NCBI GenBank assembly: GCA_011391285.1
Contig: JAABQU010000111.1
Location: 62,001-126,000 of the forward strand
Source of the DNA: Thiobacillus sp.
GTDB lineage: Bacteria; Pseudomonadota; Gammaproteobacteria; Burkholderiales; Thiobacillaceae
DNA length: 64,000 nt
Direction of reading: 5' to 3'
A program made the translations under genes and the position numbers. Below are positions 41,823 to 50,646 of this stretch, one piece after another. Positions within the stretch are counted from its first letter, which is position 1, and every line of letters starts with the position of its first letter. The notes below the pieces were generated by a model. The model was given only the letters and a program-made list of their open reading frames with translations, searched no databases and was not told the origin of the DNA.

Positions 41823-42827
41823 ATGAGCATCATTTCCGAAAAAGGCGGCGGCAGCTTTCATGGCATCAAGCTCTTGCTGTGCGAGAACCCGCTGCCGCCG
41901 ATCGACGAGGCGATCGCGGCCGCTCAGGCCGAAGCGGCGTACAGCAACTACTACACCGAACCCTATTCGGCGCCGCTGCGCCAGATGCTCAGCGAGCAGC
42001 TCGGTGTGGCAGAGCGGCTCGTTCACATCAACGCCGGATCGGAACTGATCCTGCGCCAGTTGTTCGACCGCTTCGGCCAGCAGGTCCATTTGCTGACGCC
42101 GACCTACGTGCTGTTTCCCGAGATCGCGCAGCGCTATACGGAAACGCGGCTGCCACCAGACAAGGACTTTGCCTTCGACCTGGGCGAACTGGTGATTCCG
42201 CAGGGCACCACGCTGGTGGTCATCGTCAACCCCAACAATCCCAACGGCGGCATTTTCGACATGGCACCGCTGCCGGACCTGCTGCGCCGTCATCCGCAGA
42301 CGCGCTTCCTGGTCGACGAGGCCTTCATCGGCCTGGCGGGTCAGTCGGTGGCGCATCTCGTGCCGGAGCATCCCAACCTGCTGGTGACCCGCACGCTGTC
42401 GAAGGCGCACAGCCTGGCGGGCTTTCGCATCGGCTACGGCATCTTTCCGGAAGCCATCGCCGACGATCTGAACGGCCACAACGACGCCTATCCGCTCGCC
42501 CGCCCCAGCCAGGCGGCGGCGATTGCCACGCTGCAGCACGAAGACCAGATCCATGCCCGTGCTACGCAGCTGCATGACTGGACCGTGGCGCTCGCGGCGG
42601 AACTGCGCGCATTGGGCATTCGCACCTTTCCGACCCACACCTATTTTTTCCTCGCCGACCTGGCGCCGCACAACGCGGCGGAGATCGCCGAGCAGTTGCG
42701 CAGCCGCGATATTCTGATCAAGCCCCTGAACGATCCGGCGCTCGGCCCGGGCTTCATGCGCATCACCACGGCGCTGCCGGAAGACAACCGGCGCTTTGTC
42801 GATGCGCTGCGCGCATTAATCACTTGA
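41823..42827 (+). CDS. HisC-like PLP-dependent aminotransferase
   Basis: 334-aa class I/II fold aminotransferase closest to histidinol-phosphate aminotransferase. N-terminal LLCENPLPPID replaces the usual LxxNENPxGP; VNPNNPNGG, FLVDEAFIG, and the PLP Lys in TRTLSKAHSLAGFRIGYG are present, and the C-terminal Arg is in GFMRITTA. GGGAGAGGG is an excellent ribosome-binding site. No his operon is near, so it may be a paralogue with another substrate (for example aromatic or imidazole-type amino acids). Confidence 0.85.
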   Translation: MSIISEKGGGSFHGIKLLLCENPLPPIDEAIAAAQAEAAYSNYYTEPYSAPLRQMLSEQLGVAERLVHINAGSELILRQLFDRFGQQVHLLTPTYVLFPEIAQRYTETRLPPDKDFAFDLGELVIPQGTTLVVIVNPNNPNGGIFDMAPLPDLLRRHPQTRFLVDEAFIGLAGQSVAHLVPEHPNLLVTRTLSKAHSLAGFRIGYGIFPEAIADDLNGHNDAYPLARPSQAAAIATLQHEDQIHARATQLHDWTVALAAELRALGIRTFPTHTYFFLADLAPHNAAEIAEQLRSRDILIKPLNDPALGPGFMRITTALPEDNRRFVDALRALIT

Positions 42828-42841
42828 AAAGGAGCTCCATC

Positions 42842-43300
42842 ATGTACTCGAAGATTCTGGTGGCGGTGGACGACAGCGAGACGTCCCGGCATGCGTTGCA
42901 ACAGGCGATTGAGCTGGCCAAAAAGCTGTCGGCCAGCGTGCGCATGGTTCATGTGCTGGACATGAGCTGGCTGCCGATCGGCCCGGAGGTGGCGATCGAT
43001 ACTGAGGCGATGAGTGCGGCACGGCGTGGGGTGGGGGAAAACACAATCGCTGCAGCGCGCGATGCCGCCAAGGCGGCCGGGTTCGAGGCAGAAGCCGTGC
43101 TGATCGAAACCGAAACCCCGATGCAGCAGGTTGCAGAGACCCTTGTCAAAGAAACCGCGCGTTGGCGCGCGGACCTGGTGGTGATGGGCACCCATGGCCG
43201 CCGCGGCTTCCAGCAGCTGATGCTCGGCAGCGTGGCGGAACAGACGGTCAGGCGTTCATCCGGGCCGGTTCTGCTGATCCCCGCACGCAAGGGGGCGTGA
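42842..43300 (+). CDS. Universal stress protein (UspA family)
   Basis: 152 aa. SKILVAVDDSETSRHAL opens the Usp fold, and the ATP-binding motif is GTHGRRGFQQLMLGS followed by VLLIP. ATG 42842 has AAAGGAG upstream; the ATG at 42824 overlaps that site and the preceding stop. Probably cotranscribed with the aminotransferase gene, 14 nt upstream. Confidence 0.93.
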   Translation: MYSKILVAVDDSETSRHALQQAIELAKKLSASVRMVHVLDMSWLPIGPEVAIDTEAMSAARRGVGENTIAAARDAAKAAGFEAEAVLIETETPMQQVAETLVKETARWRADLVVMGTHGRRGFQQLMLGSVAEQTVRRSSGPVLLIPARKGA

Positions 43301-43370
43301 TCCGGATGATGGGATGCCGCACGTCGCCCTCGGGATAAGGTCCCGTTCGATTGTCAGTCTTGAGCAAATA

Positions 43371-43395
43371 AAAACGGGGCCGCAGCCCCGTTTTT
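43371..43395. terminator. Bidirectional terminator (usp / fccB)
   Basis: AAAACGGGGC (43371-43380), loop CGCA, GCCCCGTTTTT (43385-43395). The symmetric A- and T-tracts let it serve usp on + and fccB on −. Confidence 0.92.
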
Positions 43396-43414
43396 ATTTG
43401 GCGCAACAAGCCGA

Positions 43415-44674
43415 TCAATCGAGCGCGTTGGCCCAGATGTTCTTCGCCCACGATTCGTTGTAGGCAAAGACGAGTTCGCTACCCTTGGGGGTTGCGCCGC
43501 CCTCGGGCTGGCTGACGTAGCCCTTGCCGGCCTCGAAGCGGTACACGTTGGCGACGTAGCCGGACGTGGTGCCGGAGGTGGCCGAATAGCAGGTGTTGGC
43601 GATCACCGGGACGGGGTCCGGCTGACGCCCTGCCAGCAGTTCGACGATGGCCGCGGCACACACCTTGGCGTGGTTGGTCGCCATGTGGCCGGACTTCGGC
43701 AGCGGGGCCAGGATCGAGTCGCCGATGATGTGGACGTTGGGCACCGTGGTCGACTCGAAGGTGGCGAGATTGACCGTACACCAGTTGCCGGCGCTGTCGT
43801 TACGCACCCCGGCCTGGGCGCAGACTTCGCCTGCACGCTGTTTCGGCACAACGTTCAGCACGTCGCCCTTGACGTCGTCGAACTCGGTGGTGACGGTCAT
43901 CTTGTTGCCGTCCACTGCGATCGGGGCATTGTTCGGCCGGTAATCGATCATGCCCGCATACAAGGTGTTCCAGGCGTCGGTGAACAGCGGTTTCTTGGAC
44001 ACCACGTCCGGGTTGCCGTCGAGCAGGATGATCTTGGACTTGGGCTTGGCCTGCTTGAAGTAGTTGGCGACCAGGCAGGCGCGCTCGTAAGGGCCGGGCG
44101 GGCAGCGGTAAGGCGCGGCCGGAACCGACATGACGAAGGTTCCGCCATCGGGCATGGCTTCGAGTTGCTTGCGCAGCAGCGCAGTCTGCGGGCCAGCTTT
44201 CCAGGCGTGGACGACCTTGCCGGCAGCCTCCGCTTCCTTGAAGCCCTTCACAGTGTCGGTGAGGATCTCGATGCCGGGGGCGAGCACCAGACGGTCATAG
44301 CTGATGGTGGCGCCGCCACGGGTCTTCACGGTGCGCTTGGCGGCGTCGACGGCGACGACGTAATCCTTCACCATCTTGATGCCGTGCTTGGGCAGGTTGT
44401 CGTAGCTGTGGGTGATGTCGTCCATGGTGCGCAGGCCGCCCAGCACCCAGTTGGAAAACGGGCAGGACACGAACTTGTCGTTCGGCTCGATCAGGGTGAC
44501 ATCAATGTTGGGGCCCCACTGGCGCAGGTACTTGGCGCAGGTGGCGCCGCCGAAGCCGGCACCGACCACGACGACATGGGGACGGGCTGCGGAGGTGGTG
44601 GTGGCGCAGCCGGTGAGCGCTGCGGCTGCACCCGCTCCGGTAACTTTCAGAAAATCGCGACGATTCAGGGTCAT
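43415..44674 (-). CDS. fccB: Sulfide dehydrogenase (flavocytochrome c) flavoprotein subunit
   Basis: Periplasmic FAD protein that oxidises sulfide and passes electrons to the heme subunit. 419 aa. Tat-type signal with RRDFLK (residues 5-10), FAD motif VVVGAGFGGATCAKYL, covalent-FAD Cys71 in FVSCPFSNWVLGG, and the predicted redox disulfide Cys191 (APYRCPPGP) and Cys362 (ANTCYSAT). C-terminal FCSD flavin-binding domain ends the protein. Ribosome-binding site CGGAG. fccA lies 21 nt upstream. Confidence 0.96.
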   Translation of the reverse strand: MTLNRRDFLKVTGAGAAAALTGCATTTSAARPHVVVVGAGFGGATCAKYLRQWGPNIDVTLIEPNDKFVSCPFSNWVLGGLRTMDDITHSYDNLPKHGIKMVKDYVVAVDAAKRTVKTRGGATISYDRLVLAPGIEILTDTVKGFKEAEAAGKVVHAWKAGPQTALLRKQLEAMPDGGTFVMSVPAAPYRCPPGPYERACLVANYFKQAKPKSKIILLDGNPDVVSKKPLFTDAWNTLYAGMIDYRPNNAPIAVDGNKMTVTTEFDDVKGDVLNVVPKQRAGEVCAQAGVRNDSAGNWCTVNLATFESTTVPNVHIIGDSILAPLPKSGHMATNHAKVCAAAIVELLAGRQPDPVPVIANTCYSATSGTTSGYVANVYRFEAGKGYVSQPEGGATPKGSELVFAYNESWAKNIWANALD

Positions 44675-44695
44675 GTTATTGGTCTCCGTGAGGGA

Positions 44696-45001
44696 TCACT
44701 TCAGGCTTGCGAAGTACGCGCCCATGGCTTCGAACTCGGCATCGGTATAGCCGGATGCGTGGCGCTTCATGATGGTTCCGGGGCGTGCGCCGGACTTGAA
44801 GTCCTTCATGGATTTCACGAAGTAACCCTTTTCCAGGCCTGCCAAGCTGGGGGCGGCGCCCTTGCTGTGGCCACCGGGCCCGTGGCAGGTCATGCAGGTG
44901 GATGAGATGACTTTGGTATGCATATCCGCAGCGCCGGCAATGCCGGAAATGGCGAGGCCGACGAAGCCGGCAAAGGCCAGGGTGGTCTTCTTGTAAGACA
45001 T
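44696..45001 (-). CDS. fccA: Sulfide dehydrogenase cytochrome c subunit
   Basis: 101-aa monoheme cytochrome c: signal peptide ending near SGIAGAA, heme site CMTCH at residues 36-40, likely Met78 ligand in GTIMKRHASGYTD. Upstream of fccB with a strong GGAGGAG ribosome-binding site, so the pair forms the classic FccAB. The small monoheme form resembles SoxE-like/Thiobacillus FccA rather than the diheme Allochromatium subunit. Confidence 0.94.
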   Translation of the reverse strand: MSYKKTTLAFAGFVGLAISGIAGAADMHTKVISSTCMTCHGPGGHSKGAAPSLAGLEKGYFVKSMKDFKSGARPGTIMKRHASGYTDAEFEAMGAYFASLK

Positions 45002-45117
45002 AGACTCCTCCAAGGAACGGTGAAACGAAAGCGGAGCCATACTGCCCCGCAAGCCATAGCCTGGGCGGCCCCGCAAGGCCTCCAGTCCATTGGTACTATG
45101 CTGGGCGTGTAGAAAAG

Positions 45118-45135
45118 ACCTGTCAACAAGCAGGT
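45118..45135 (-). promoter_or_regulatory. Inverted repeat overlapping a -35-like box upstream of fccAB
   Basis: ACCTGTCAACAAGCAGGT: 5-bp arms around 8 nt. The − strand reads TTGACA within it (45126 to 45121), a perfect -35, but no good -10 follows at 16-18 nt. It could be an operator for a sulfide or redox regulator; this is a guess. Confidence 0.3.
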
Positions 45136-45192
45136 ACTTATATAGCGCGGTTTTCAGGCGTGCAGAATGGGTATTTTTTAGCGGGGCTTGCT

Positions 45193-46296
45193 TTAGCTGC
45201 GCGCGCCCAAGCTGACGGCCAGATTTTTGCTGGTCTGGCGTGCCTGTTCGTCGGTGGCGCGATCCCAGCTTTCGCTGACCCAGCCGCCCAGATTTTCAAG
45301 CGCGATCCGGCCCAGCGCATCGATCCATTGCGGATGCTCGTTGAGTGCGGGGATGTAGTGAAATTCCTTGCCGCCCGCCGCGAGAAAACTGGCGCGGCCT
45401 TCCATCGCCAGCTCTTCCAGGGTTTCCAGGCAGTCTGCGGTGAAGCCGGGAGCGACCACGTCGATGCGGCCCACGCCTTCGCGGCCCAGCGCTTCAAGCG
45501 TCTTGTCGGTGTAGGGCTGCAGCCATTCGGCGCGGCCGAAGCGCGACTGGAAGGTCAGGCGGAACTGCTTGGGCTCCAGCCCGAGGGCTTCGCTCAGAAG
45601 ACGCCCGGTCTTGTGACATTCGCAGTGGTAGGGATCGCCCTTGTCCAGGGTGTAGCGCGGTACGCCGTGAAAGCTCATTAGCAGCACATCGGGGCGGCCG
45701 TGCATCTGCCAGTAGTCACGGATGTTGGCGGCCAGCGCGTGGATGTAGGCGGGGTGATCATGGTAGTGCTTGAGCGTGCGCAGCGCGGGCTGGTTGCGGG
45801 TCTTGAGCAGCCAGGCGTAGGCGGCGTCGAACGCGGTGGCGGTGCTGGATGCGGCGTACTGCGGATAGGACGGCAGGACCAGGATGCGGTCACAGCCCGC
45901 TGCTTTCATGCGCGCCATGGTGTCGGACACCGACGGGTTGCCGTAGCGCATGGCATATTCGACCATCAAGGGACTGGCGATTTTTTCCCCCAGCCAGCCT
46001 TTCAAAAGCTTGGCCTGCTTTTCGGTGTGCACTTTCAGCGGCGAGCCGTCGGTGGTCCAGATCGCGGCGTATTTCGCGGCGGACTTTTTCGGCCGCGTGT
46101 TAAGGATGATGCCGTTGAGGATCAGCCACCACACGGCGCGCGGAATCTCCACCACGCGCGGGTCGGACAGGAATTCCTTGAGGTAGGGACGCAGCGCCTT
46201 GGCAGTGGGTGCCTCGGGGGTGCCGAGGTTGACCAGCAGGATGCCGGTTTTGGATTGCTGGCCATGATTGTATTCGGGTTCTTTGAGATAGCTCAT
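45193..46296 (-). CDS. hemH: Ferrochelatase
   Basis: Inserts Fe(II) into protoporphyrin IX. 367 aa. [41 protein letters not shown], catalytic His in [34 protein letters not shown], and Glu in [17 protein letters not shown] 46296 overlaps the hrcA stop by one base. Next to fccAB and not far from other cytochrome genes. Confidence 0.98.
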   Translation of the reverse strand: MSYLKEPEYNHGQQSKTGILLVNLGTPEAPTAKALRPYLKEFLSDPRVVEIPRAVWWLILNGIILNTRPKKSAAKYAAIWTTDGSPLKVHTEKQAKLLKGWLGEKIASPLMVEYAMRYGNPSVSDTMARMKAAGCDRILVLPSYPQYAASSTATAFDAAYAWLLKTRNQPALRTLKHYHDHPAYIHALAANIRDYWQMHGRPDVLLMSFHGVPRYTLDKGDPYHCECHKTGRLLSEALGLEPKQFRLTFQSRFGRAEWLQPYTDKTLEALGREGVGRIDVVAPGFTADCLETLEELAMEGRASFLAAGGKEFHYIPALNEHPQWIDALGRIALENLGGWVSESWDRATDEQARQTSKNLAVSLGARS

Positions 46297-47312
46297 CAGT
46301 GATGGGACAGCGCGCTGGAGAGGAGTTTGGCGGTGACGTCGACGATCGGTACCACGCGCTCGTAGGCCATGCGGGTGGGCCCGACCACGCCGAGCGTGCC
46401 GACCACCTGGCCATCGACGGAATAGGGCGCGGTGACCATGCTGCACTCGTCGAGCGGCATCATGTCGGACTCGCCGCCGATGAAAATCTGCACCCCGGCG
46501 GCACTGCGCGACTGGTCGAGCAGTTGCAAGAGGCCGGTTTTCTGTTCGAAGGCATCGAACAGACGGCGCAGGCTGCCCATGTTGCTGGAGAGTTCCTGCA
46601 CATCGAGCAACTTGCGGCTGCCGGATACCACCACGTTTTCCTGGTTGCTGTCGTGCGCCTGGCTGCCGGCATCCACCGCGGCGGCCATCAGGCGGGTGAT
46701 GTCGTCGCGCATGCGGCCCAGTTCGTCGCGCAGCTTCACGCGTATCTGGTCGAAGCGCTGGCCGGCAAAGTGCTGGTTGAAGTAATTGGCGGCCTCGGTC
46801 AAAGCGGAGGCGCTGTAGGGCTGATCGGTCAGGATGATGCGGTTCTCGACCTCGCCTTCCATGGTGACGATGATGAGCAGGATGCGCTTGTCAGACAGGC
46901 TGATGAATTCGATCTGGCGGAAGGCGGGGCTGCGGCGCGGCGTCATCACCAGCCCGGCAAACTGGCTCAGGTCGGACAGCAGGGTGGAGGCCGCGGTCAT
47001 CAGCCGTTGCGGGTCGGATGACGTCAGGCTGGATTCGAGCTGGCTGACCGAGTTCTGGTCGAGCGGGCGCACCGTCAGCAGCGTGTCGACGAAAAAACGG
47101 TAACCGCGCGGCGTCGGCACCCGTCCGGCCGAGGTATGCGGGCTGGTGACGAATCCCATGTCTTCCAGGTCGGACATGATGTTGCGGATGCTGGCCGGCG
47201 ACAGGTCCAGCCCGGCGTGTTTCGACAGGGTGCGCGAACCGACGGGCTCGCCCTCGCTGATGTAGCGTTCCACCAGGGTTTTCAGCAGGATGCGGGCGCG
47301 GTCGTTGAGCAT
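46296..47312 (-). CDS. hrcA: Heat-inducible transcription repressor HrcA
   Basis: Represses groE/dnaK operons through CIRCE. 338 aa. N-terminal winged helix with [48 protein letters not shown] region seen as two parts, and the C-terminal GAF-like domain with [20 protein letters not shown]. No CIRCE element (TTAGCACTC-N9-GAGTGCTAA) near it, so it is not obviously autoregulated. The ATG has no Shine-Dalgarno, and TATAAT ends 6 nt before it. Confidence 0.97.
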   Translation of the reverse strand: MLNDRARILLKTLVERYISEGEPVGSRTLSKHAGLDLSPASIRNIMSDLEDMGFVTSPHTSAGRVPTPRGYRFFVDTLLTVRPLDQNSVSQLESSLTSSDPQRLMTAASTLLSDLSQFAGLVMTPRRSPAFRQIEFISLSDKRILLIIVTMEGEVENRIILTDQPYSASALTEAANYFNQHFAGQRFDQIRVKLRDELGRMRDDITRLMAAAVDAGSQAHDSNQENVVVSGSRKLLDVQELSSNMGSLRRLFDAFEQKTGLLQLLDQSRSAAGVQIFIGGESDMMPLDECSMVTAPYSVDGQVVGTLGVVGPTRMAYERVVPIVDVTAKLLSSALSHH

Positions 47313-47318
47313 GGGGCA

Positions 47319-47324
47319 ATTATA
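47319..47324 (-). promoter_or_regulatory. TATAAT box abutting hrcA
   Basis: A perfect -10 hexamer 6 nt before the hrcA ATG; the predicted transcript would start on the A of the ATG. The -35 is poor. Confidence 0.45.
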
Positions 47325-47415
47325 TAGAGGTCAGGCGTCACCTTGGTTCGATCAAAAAACGCGTGGCCAATTCCCTGAAACCTGAATCCTCGCCCCTGAG
47401 CCCTCCTGAGGCCTT

Positions 47416-47421
47416 TATAAT
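47416..47421 (+). promoter_or_regulatory. TATAAT box abutting nadK
   Basis: A perfect -10 hexamer 8 nt before the nadK ATG (predicted start near 47428, 2-nt leader). The -35 is poor and no Shine-Dalgarno sequence is present. Confidence 0.45.
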
Positions 47422-47429
47422 CGTCGGTC

Positions 47430-48302
47430 ATGCAAACCCCTTTTCACACCATCGGCCTCGTCGGCAAATACGATAATCAGGGCATGGAGGCCTCCGTACG
47501 GGCGCTGGGGGAATTCCTGCGCGCGCGCGGGCATGCGGTCCTGCTGGCCATCCAGACTGCGGAACACCTGGGGGTCGAGGATTTCCCCGTCCGTTCCCTG
47601 CATGAGATGGCAATCGAGAGCGATGCGGTCGTGGTCATGGGCGGCGACGGCACCATGCTGTCCATCGCGCGCGAGCTCGCACCGCACGGCGTGCCGCTGA
47701 TCGGCATCAATCAGGGGCGGCTGGGCTTTCTTACCGACATTACGGTCGACAGCATGTTCGATGCCGTCGCTGAAATCCTCAGCGGCCAGTATGTGGCGGA
47801 GGAACGCATCCTGCTCAACGGCCAGATCCGCCGCAACGGCGAGCGCGTGTTCGAGGCCACCGCCTTCAACGACGTGGTGGTGGGCAAGGGCGGATCGGGC
47901 CGGTTGATCGATCTGGAAATCGCCATCAACAGCGAGTTCGTCTACAGCCAGCGCGCCGACGGCTTGGTCGTCACCACGCCCACCGGCACCACGGCCTATG
48001 CCCTGTCGGCGGGCGGCCCCATCGTGCATCCGACCCTGGAAGCGGTGGCGCTGGTGCCGATCTGTCCGCACACCCTGTCGGCGCGACCCATCGTGGTGAG
48101 CAGCCATTCGCGGATTGAGCTGCACCTGACCTATGCCGACGATGCGCGTGTCCATTTCGACGGCCAGCATCATTTCGACCTGCAAAGCGGCGACCACGTG
48201 TGGATCACCCGTGCCAGCCGTCCGGTCACCCTGCTGCACCCGCATTCCTACAGTTACTACGATACCCTGCGGCAGAAGCTGCACTGGGGCAAGAAGCTTT
48301 AG
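47430..48302 (+). CDS. nadK: NAD kinase
   Basis: Phosphorylates NAD to NADP. 290 aa. VVMGGDGTMLSIAREL holds the GGDG motif; GINQGRLGFLTDI, TPTGTTAYALSAGGPIVHP, and LSARPIVV follow. ATG 47430 gives the canonical N-terminus. Its stop codon lies in the left arm of the following palindromic repeat. Confidence 0.98.
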   Translation: MQTPFHTIGLVGKYDNQGMEASVRALGEFLRARGHAVLLAIQTAEHLGVEDFPVRSLHEMAIESDAVVVMGGDGTMLSIARELAPHGVPLIGINQGRLGFLTDITVDSMFDAVAEILSGQYVAEERILLNGQIRRNGERVFEATAFNDVVVGKGGSGRLIDLEIAINSEFVYSQRADGLVVTTPTGTTAYALSAGGPIVHPTLEAVALVPICPHTLSARPIVVSSHSRIELHLTYADDARVHFDGQHHFDLQSGDHVWITRASRPVTLLHPHSYSYYDTLRQKLHWGKKL

Positions 48303-48441
48303 GCTTGTGAATAAACCTACTGCGCTTGCCATTTCGGGGTTGGGCGGTGCTCGCAATCCTCATGTACTCAAGCACATTCCGGTTGCTGCGCTCCGGCCGC
48401 CCCCGACCTGGCTGTGCTCGCTACGGTTTCTTCACAAGCCT
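48301..48441. repeat. Long imperfect palindromic repeat between nadK and recN
   Basis: 141-bp element. Outer arms AGGCTTGTGAATAAACC (48301-48317) and, as reverse complement, AGGCTTGTGAAGAAACC (48425-48441). Between them are further paired tracts (TCGGGG, GGCGG) and a centre, GCAATCCTCATGTACT / AGCACATTCCGGTTGC, that is itself an inverted repeat. It could fold into one long stem. It has the look of a dispersed non-coding element (MITE-like or BIME-like) rather than a simple terminator. Confidence 0.65.
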
Positions 48442-48456
48442 TAACTGCGCATTTTT

Positions 48457-50112
48457 ATGCTGTCGCATCTGTCCATCCGCAATTACCTCCTGGTCGAATC
48501 GGTCGATCTCGATTTCGAACCGGGGCTGACCGTGCTCACCGGCGAGACCGGCGCGGGCAAATCCATCCTGGTCGATGCGCTGGGTCTGGCGCTGGGCGAC
48601 CGCGCCGAGGGCGGCGTGGTGCGTCAGGACGCGGGCCGCGCCGAGATTTCTGCCGAATTCGTCATCGATGATTTGCCGCAACTGGCGGCCTGGCTCGACG
48701 AGTCCGGATACGCGTCGGACGACGGCACGCTGATCCTGCGCCGCGTGATCGAAGCCGCCGGCCGCTCGCGCGCCTTCATCAACGGCAGCGCCGCGCCGCT
48801 GGCGCAACTGAAGGACGCCGCCGAATTCCTGCTCGACATCCACGGCCAGCATGCACACCACGCCCTGCTGCGTCCGCAGACCCAGCGCGAGGTGCTCGAT
48901 GCCTACGCCGGCGCGCAGCCGCAGGCCACCGCCGTGAGCGATGCCTGGCATGCCTGGCAGGCTGCACGGCAGCGTCGGATCGACGCCGAGTCGCACGGTC
49001 AGGCGCGACAGATCGAACGCGAGGGCCTCACCCTGGCGGTGGAGGAACTGCGGGCGCTGGGCGACGACCTCGGGCGCTGGGACGAGATCCAGATCGAGCA
49101 CGCGCGGCTGGCGCATGTCACCACGCTGCTCGAAGGCAGCCATGCACTGATCCACGGGCTGGACGAAGGCGAGGGCGCGGTGTCCGGCCAGCTCGGCGAG
49201 ATGAGCGCGCGGCTCGACGCCATGCAGGCGGTGGACGACAGCCTGGGTGAGATCGCCACCTTGCTGAATGCGGCCAGTGCCGACGTCGCCGAGGCGGTGC
49301 ACGCGTTGCGCCGCTATGCCGAACATCTCTGCCTCGACCCCGAGCGGCTGACTGAGCTCGATCGCCTGCTCGCCGACATGCACCGGCTGGCGCGCAAGCA
49401 CCGCGTGCAGCCCGAGGCGCTGGCCGGTCTGCTCGAGCAGTTTCAGGCGCGGCTGGCGGAGCTGGCTGCCAGCGACGATCTCGATGCGCTGCAGGCGGCC
49501 GAGAACGCTGCCTGGGCGCGCTACCAGACCGAAGCGAAGCAACTCGGCGCGCTGCGCCGCAAGGCGGCGGCCGCGCTTTCGAAGCAGGTGACGGCGGCGA
49601 TGCACGAGCTGGCACTGGCGGGCGGGCATCTCGACATCGTTCTGCAGCCGACCGGCGAGCCGCGCGCGCACGGGATGGAAGACATCAGCTTTCTCGTCGC
49701 CAGCCACCCCGGCCTGCCGCCGGGGCCGCTGGGCAAGGTGGCTTCAGGCGGCGAGCTGTCGCGGATCAGCCTGGCGATCCACACGGCGCTGTCGGGCGTG
49801 GCCGGCGTGCCAACGCTAATCTTCGACGAGGTCGATGTCGGCATCGGCGGCAGCGTCGCCGAGGCGGTCGGACGGCGGCTTGCGAAACTGGGCGAAACCC
49901 GTCAGGTGCTGGTGATCACCCACCTGCCGCAGGTGGCGGCGCGCGGCACCCGGCATCTGCGGGTGACCAAGCAGGCCAACGGCAGTTTCGTCACGTCCAA
50001 CATCGAATCGCTCGACGAGTCCGCTCGGGTGGAAGAAATCGCGCGCATGCTGGGGGGCCTGAAAATCACCGCCACCACGCGGCAGCATGCCGCGGAGATG
50101 CTCGCGGGTTGA
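48457..50112 (+). CDS. recN: DNA repair protein RecN
   Basis: SMC-like ATPase of double-strand-break repair. 551 aa. N-terminal LSIRNYLLVESVDLDFEPG and Walker A TGETGAGKSILVDAL; DIHGQHAHHALLRP; coiled-coil middle (residues about 150-370); C-terminal signature PLGKVASGGELSRISLAI and Walker B TLIFDEVDVGIGG, then VLVITHLPQVAARG. ATG 48457 is 15 nt after the palindromic repeat; no clear ribosome-binding site, and no LexA box was noticed. Confidence 0.97.
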   Translation: MLSHLSIRNYLLVESVDLDFEPGLTVLTGETGAGKSILVDALGLALGDRAEGGVVRQDAGRAEISAEFVIDDLPQLAAWLDESGYASDDGTLILRRVIEAAGRSRAFINGSAAPLAQLKDAAEFLLDIHGQHAHHALLRPQTQREVLDAYAGAQPQATAVSDAWHAWQAARQRRIDAESHGQARQIEREGLTLAVEELRALGDDLGRWDEIQIEHARLAHVTTLLEGSHALIHGLDEGEGAVSGQLGEMSARLDAMQAVDDSLGEIATLLNAASADVAEAVHALRRYAEHLCLDPERLTELDRLLADMHRLARKHRVQPEALAGLLEQFQARLAELAASDDLDALQAAENAAWARYQTEAKQLGALRRKAAAALSKQVTAAMHELALAGGHLDIVLQPTGEPRAHGMEDISFLVASHPGLPPGPLGKVASGGELSRISLAIHTALSGVAGVPTLIFDEVDVGIGGSVAEAVGRRLAKLGETRQVLVITHLPQVAARGTRHLRVTKQANGSFVTSNIESLDESARVEEIARMLGGLKITATTRQHAAEMLAG

Positions 50113-50642
50113 AAATCCTGCTTGCGCTGCACCCGCAAGGAGTACGCCGCCAGACGCTCGCCCTTCGGGCGGTCTTGGCGCTGTGCCTGCTGTTCGCCGG
50201 CTCGGCCTGGGCGGACACGATACAGGGCGTGGTCATCGTCGTGATCGACGGCGATACCGTGCTGTTCAAGCCCGACCACTACCATCCGTCATCGCGCGCC
50301 TTTCTCAAGGTACGCCTGGTCGACATCGATGCCCCGGAGGCGGATCAGGCGCATGGCGAAGCGGCGACCCGTGCACTCAAGGACATGGCGCTCAAGCAGC
50401 GCGCGACGCTGGAGATCGTTGCCACCGACCACTATGGCCGTAAGCTAGGGCGTCTCGACGTAGCCGGCGTGGCAGTTAATGCTGAACTGGTCAGGCAGGG
50501 GCATGCATGGCCATCATCGCGCGGCGCAGCCGGACCTTCTCGCGGCCTGGAGGAAGAGGCGCGCCGGGCGCGGCGTGGGCTGTGGGCCGACACGGAACCG
50601 AGACCGCCGTGGGTGTGGCGGCGCGAACAGGCTGCCCGCTGA
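50109..50642 (+). CDS. Exported thermonuclease (SNase-like)
   Basis: 177 aa. Start TTG 50109 overlaps the recN stop (TTGA); no ATG is available upstream of the domain. Signal peptide ends near GSAWA. The staphylococcal-nuclease fold shows VIDGDTVLF, VRLVDIDAPEAD with catalytic Arg and Glu, and DHYGRKLGRL with the second Arg. A C-terminal Arg-rich stretch follows. An extracytoplasmic nuclease coupled to recN is likely a gene-order accident. Confidence 0.88.
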   Translation: MKILLALHPQGVRRQTLALRAVLALCLLFAGSAWADTIQGVVIVVIDGDTVLFKPDHYHPSSRAFLKVRLVDIDAPEADQAHGEAATRALKDMALKQRATLEIVATDHYGRKLGRLDVAGVAVNAELVRQGHAWPSSRGAAGPSRGLEEEARRARRGLWADTEPRPPWVWRREQAAR

Positions 50643-50646
50643 GCGT

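Noticed and set aside
47313..47429. CIRCE element controlling hrcA
   Set aside because: No TTAGCACTC-N9-GAGTGCTAA or close variant in the gap.
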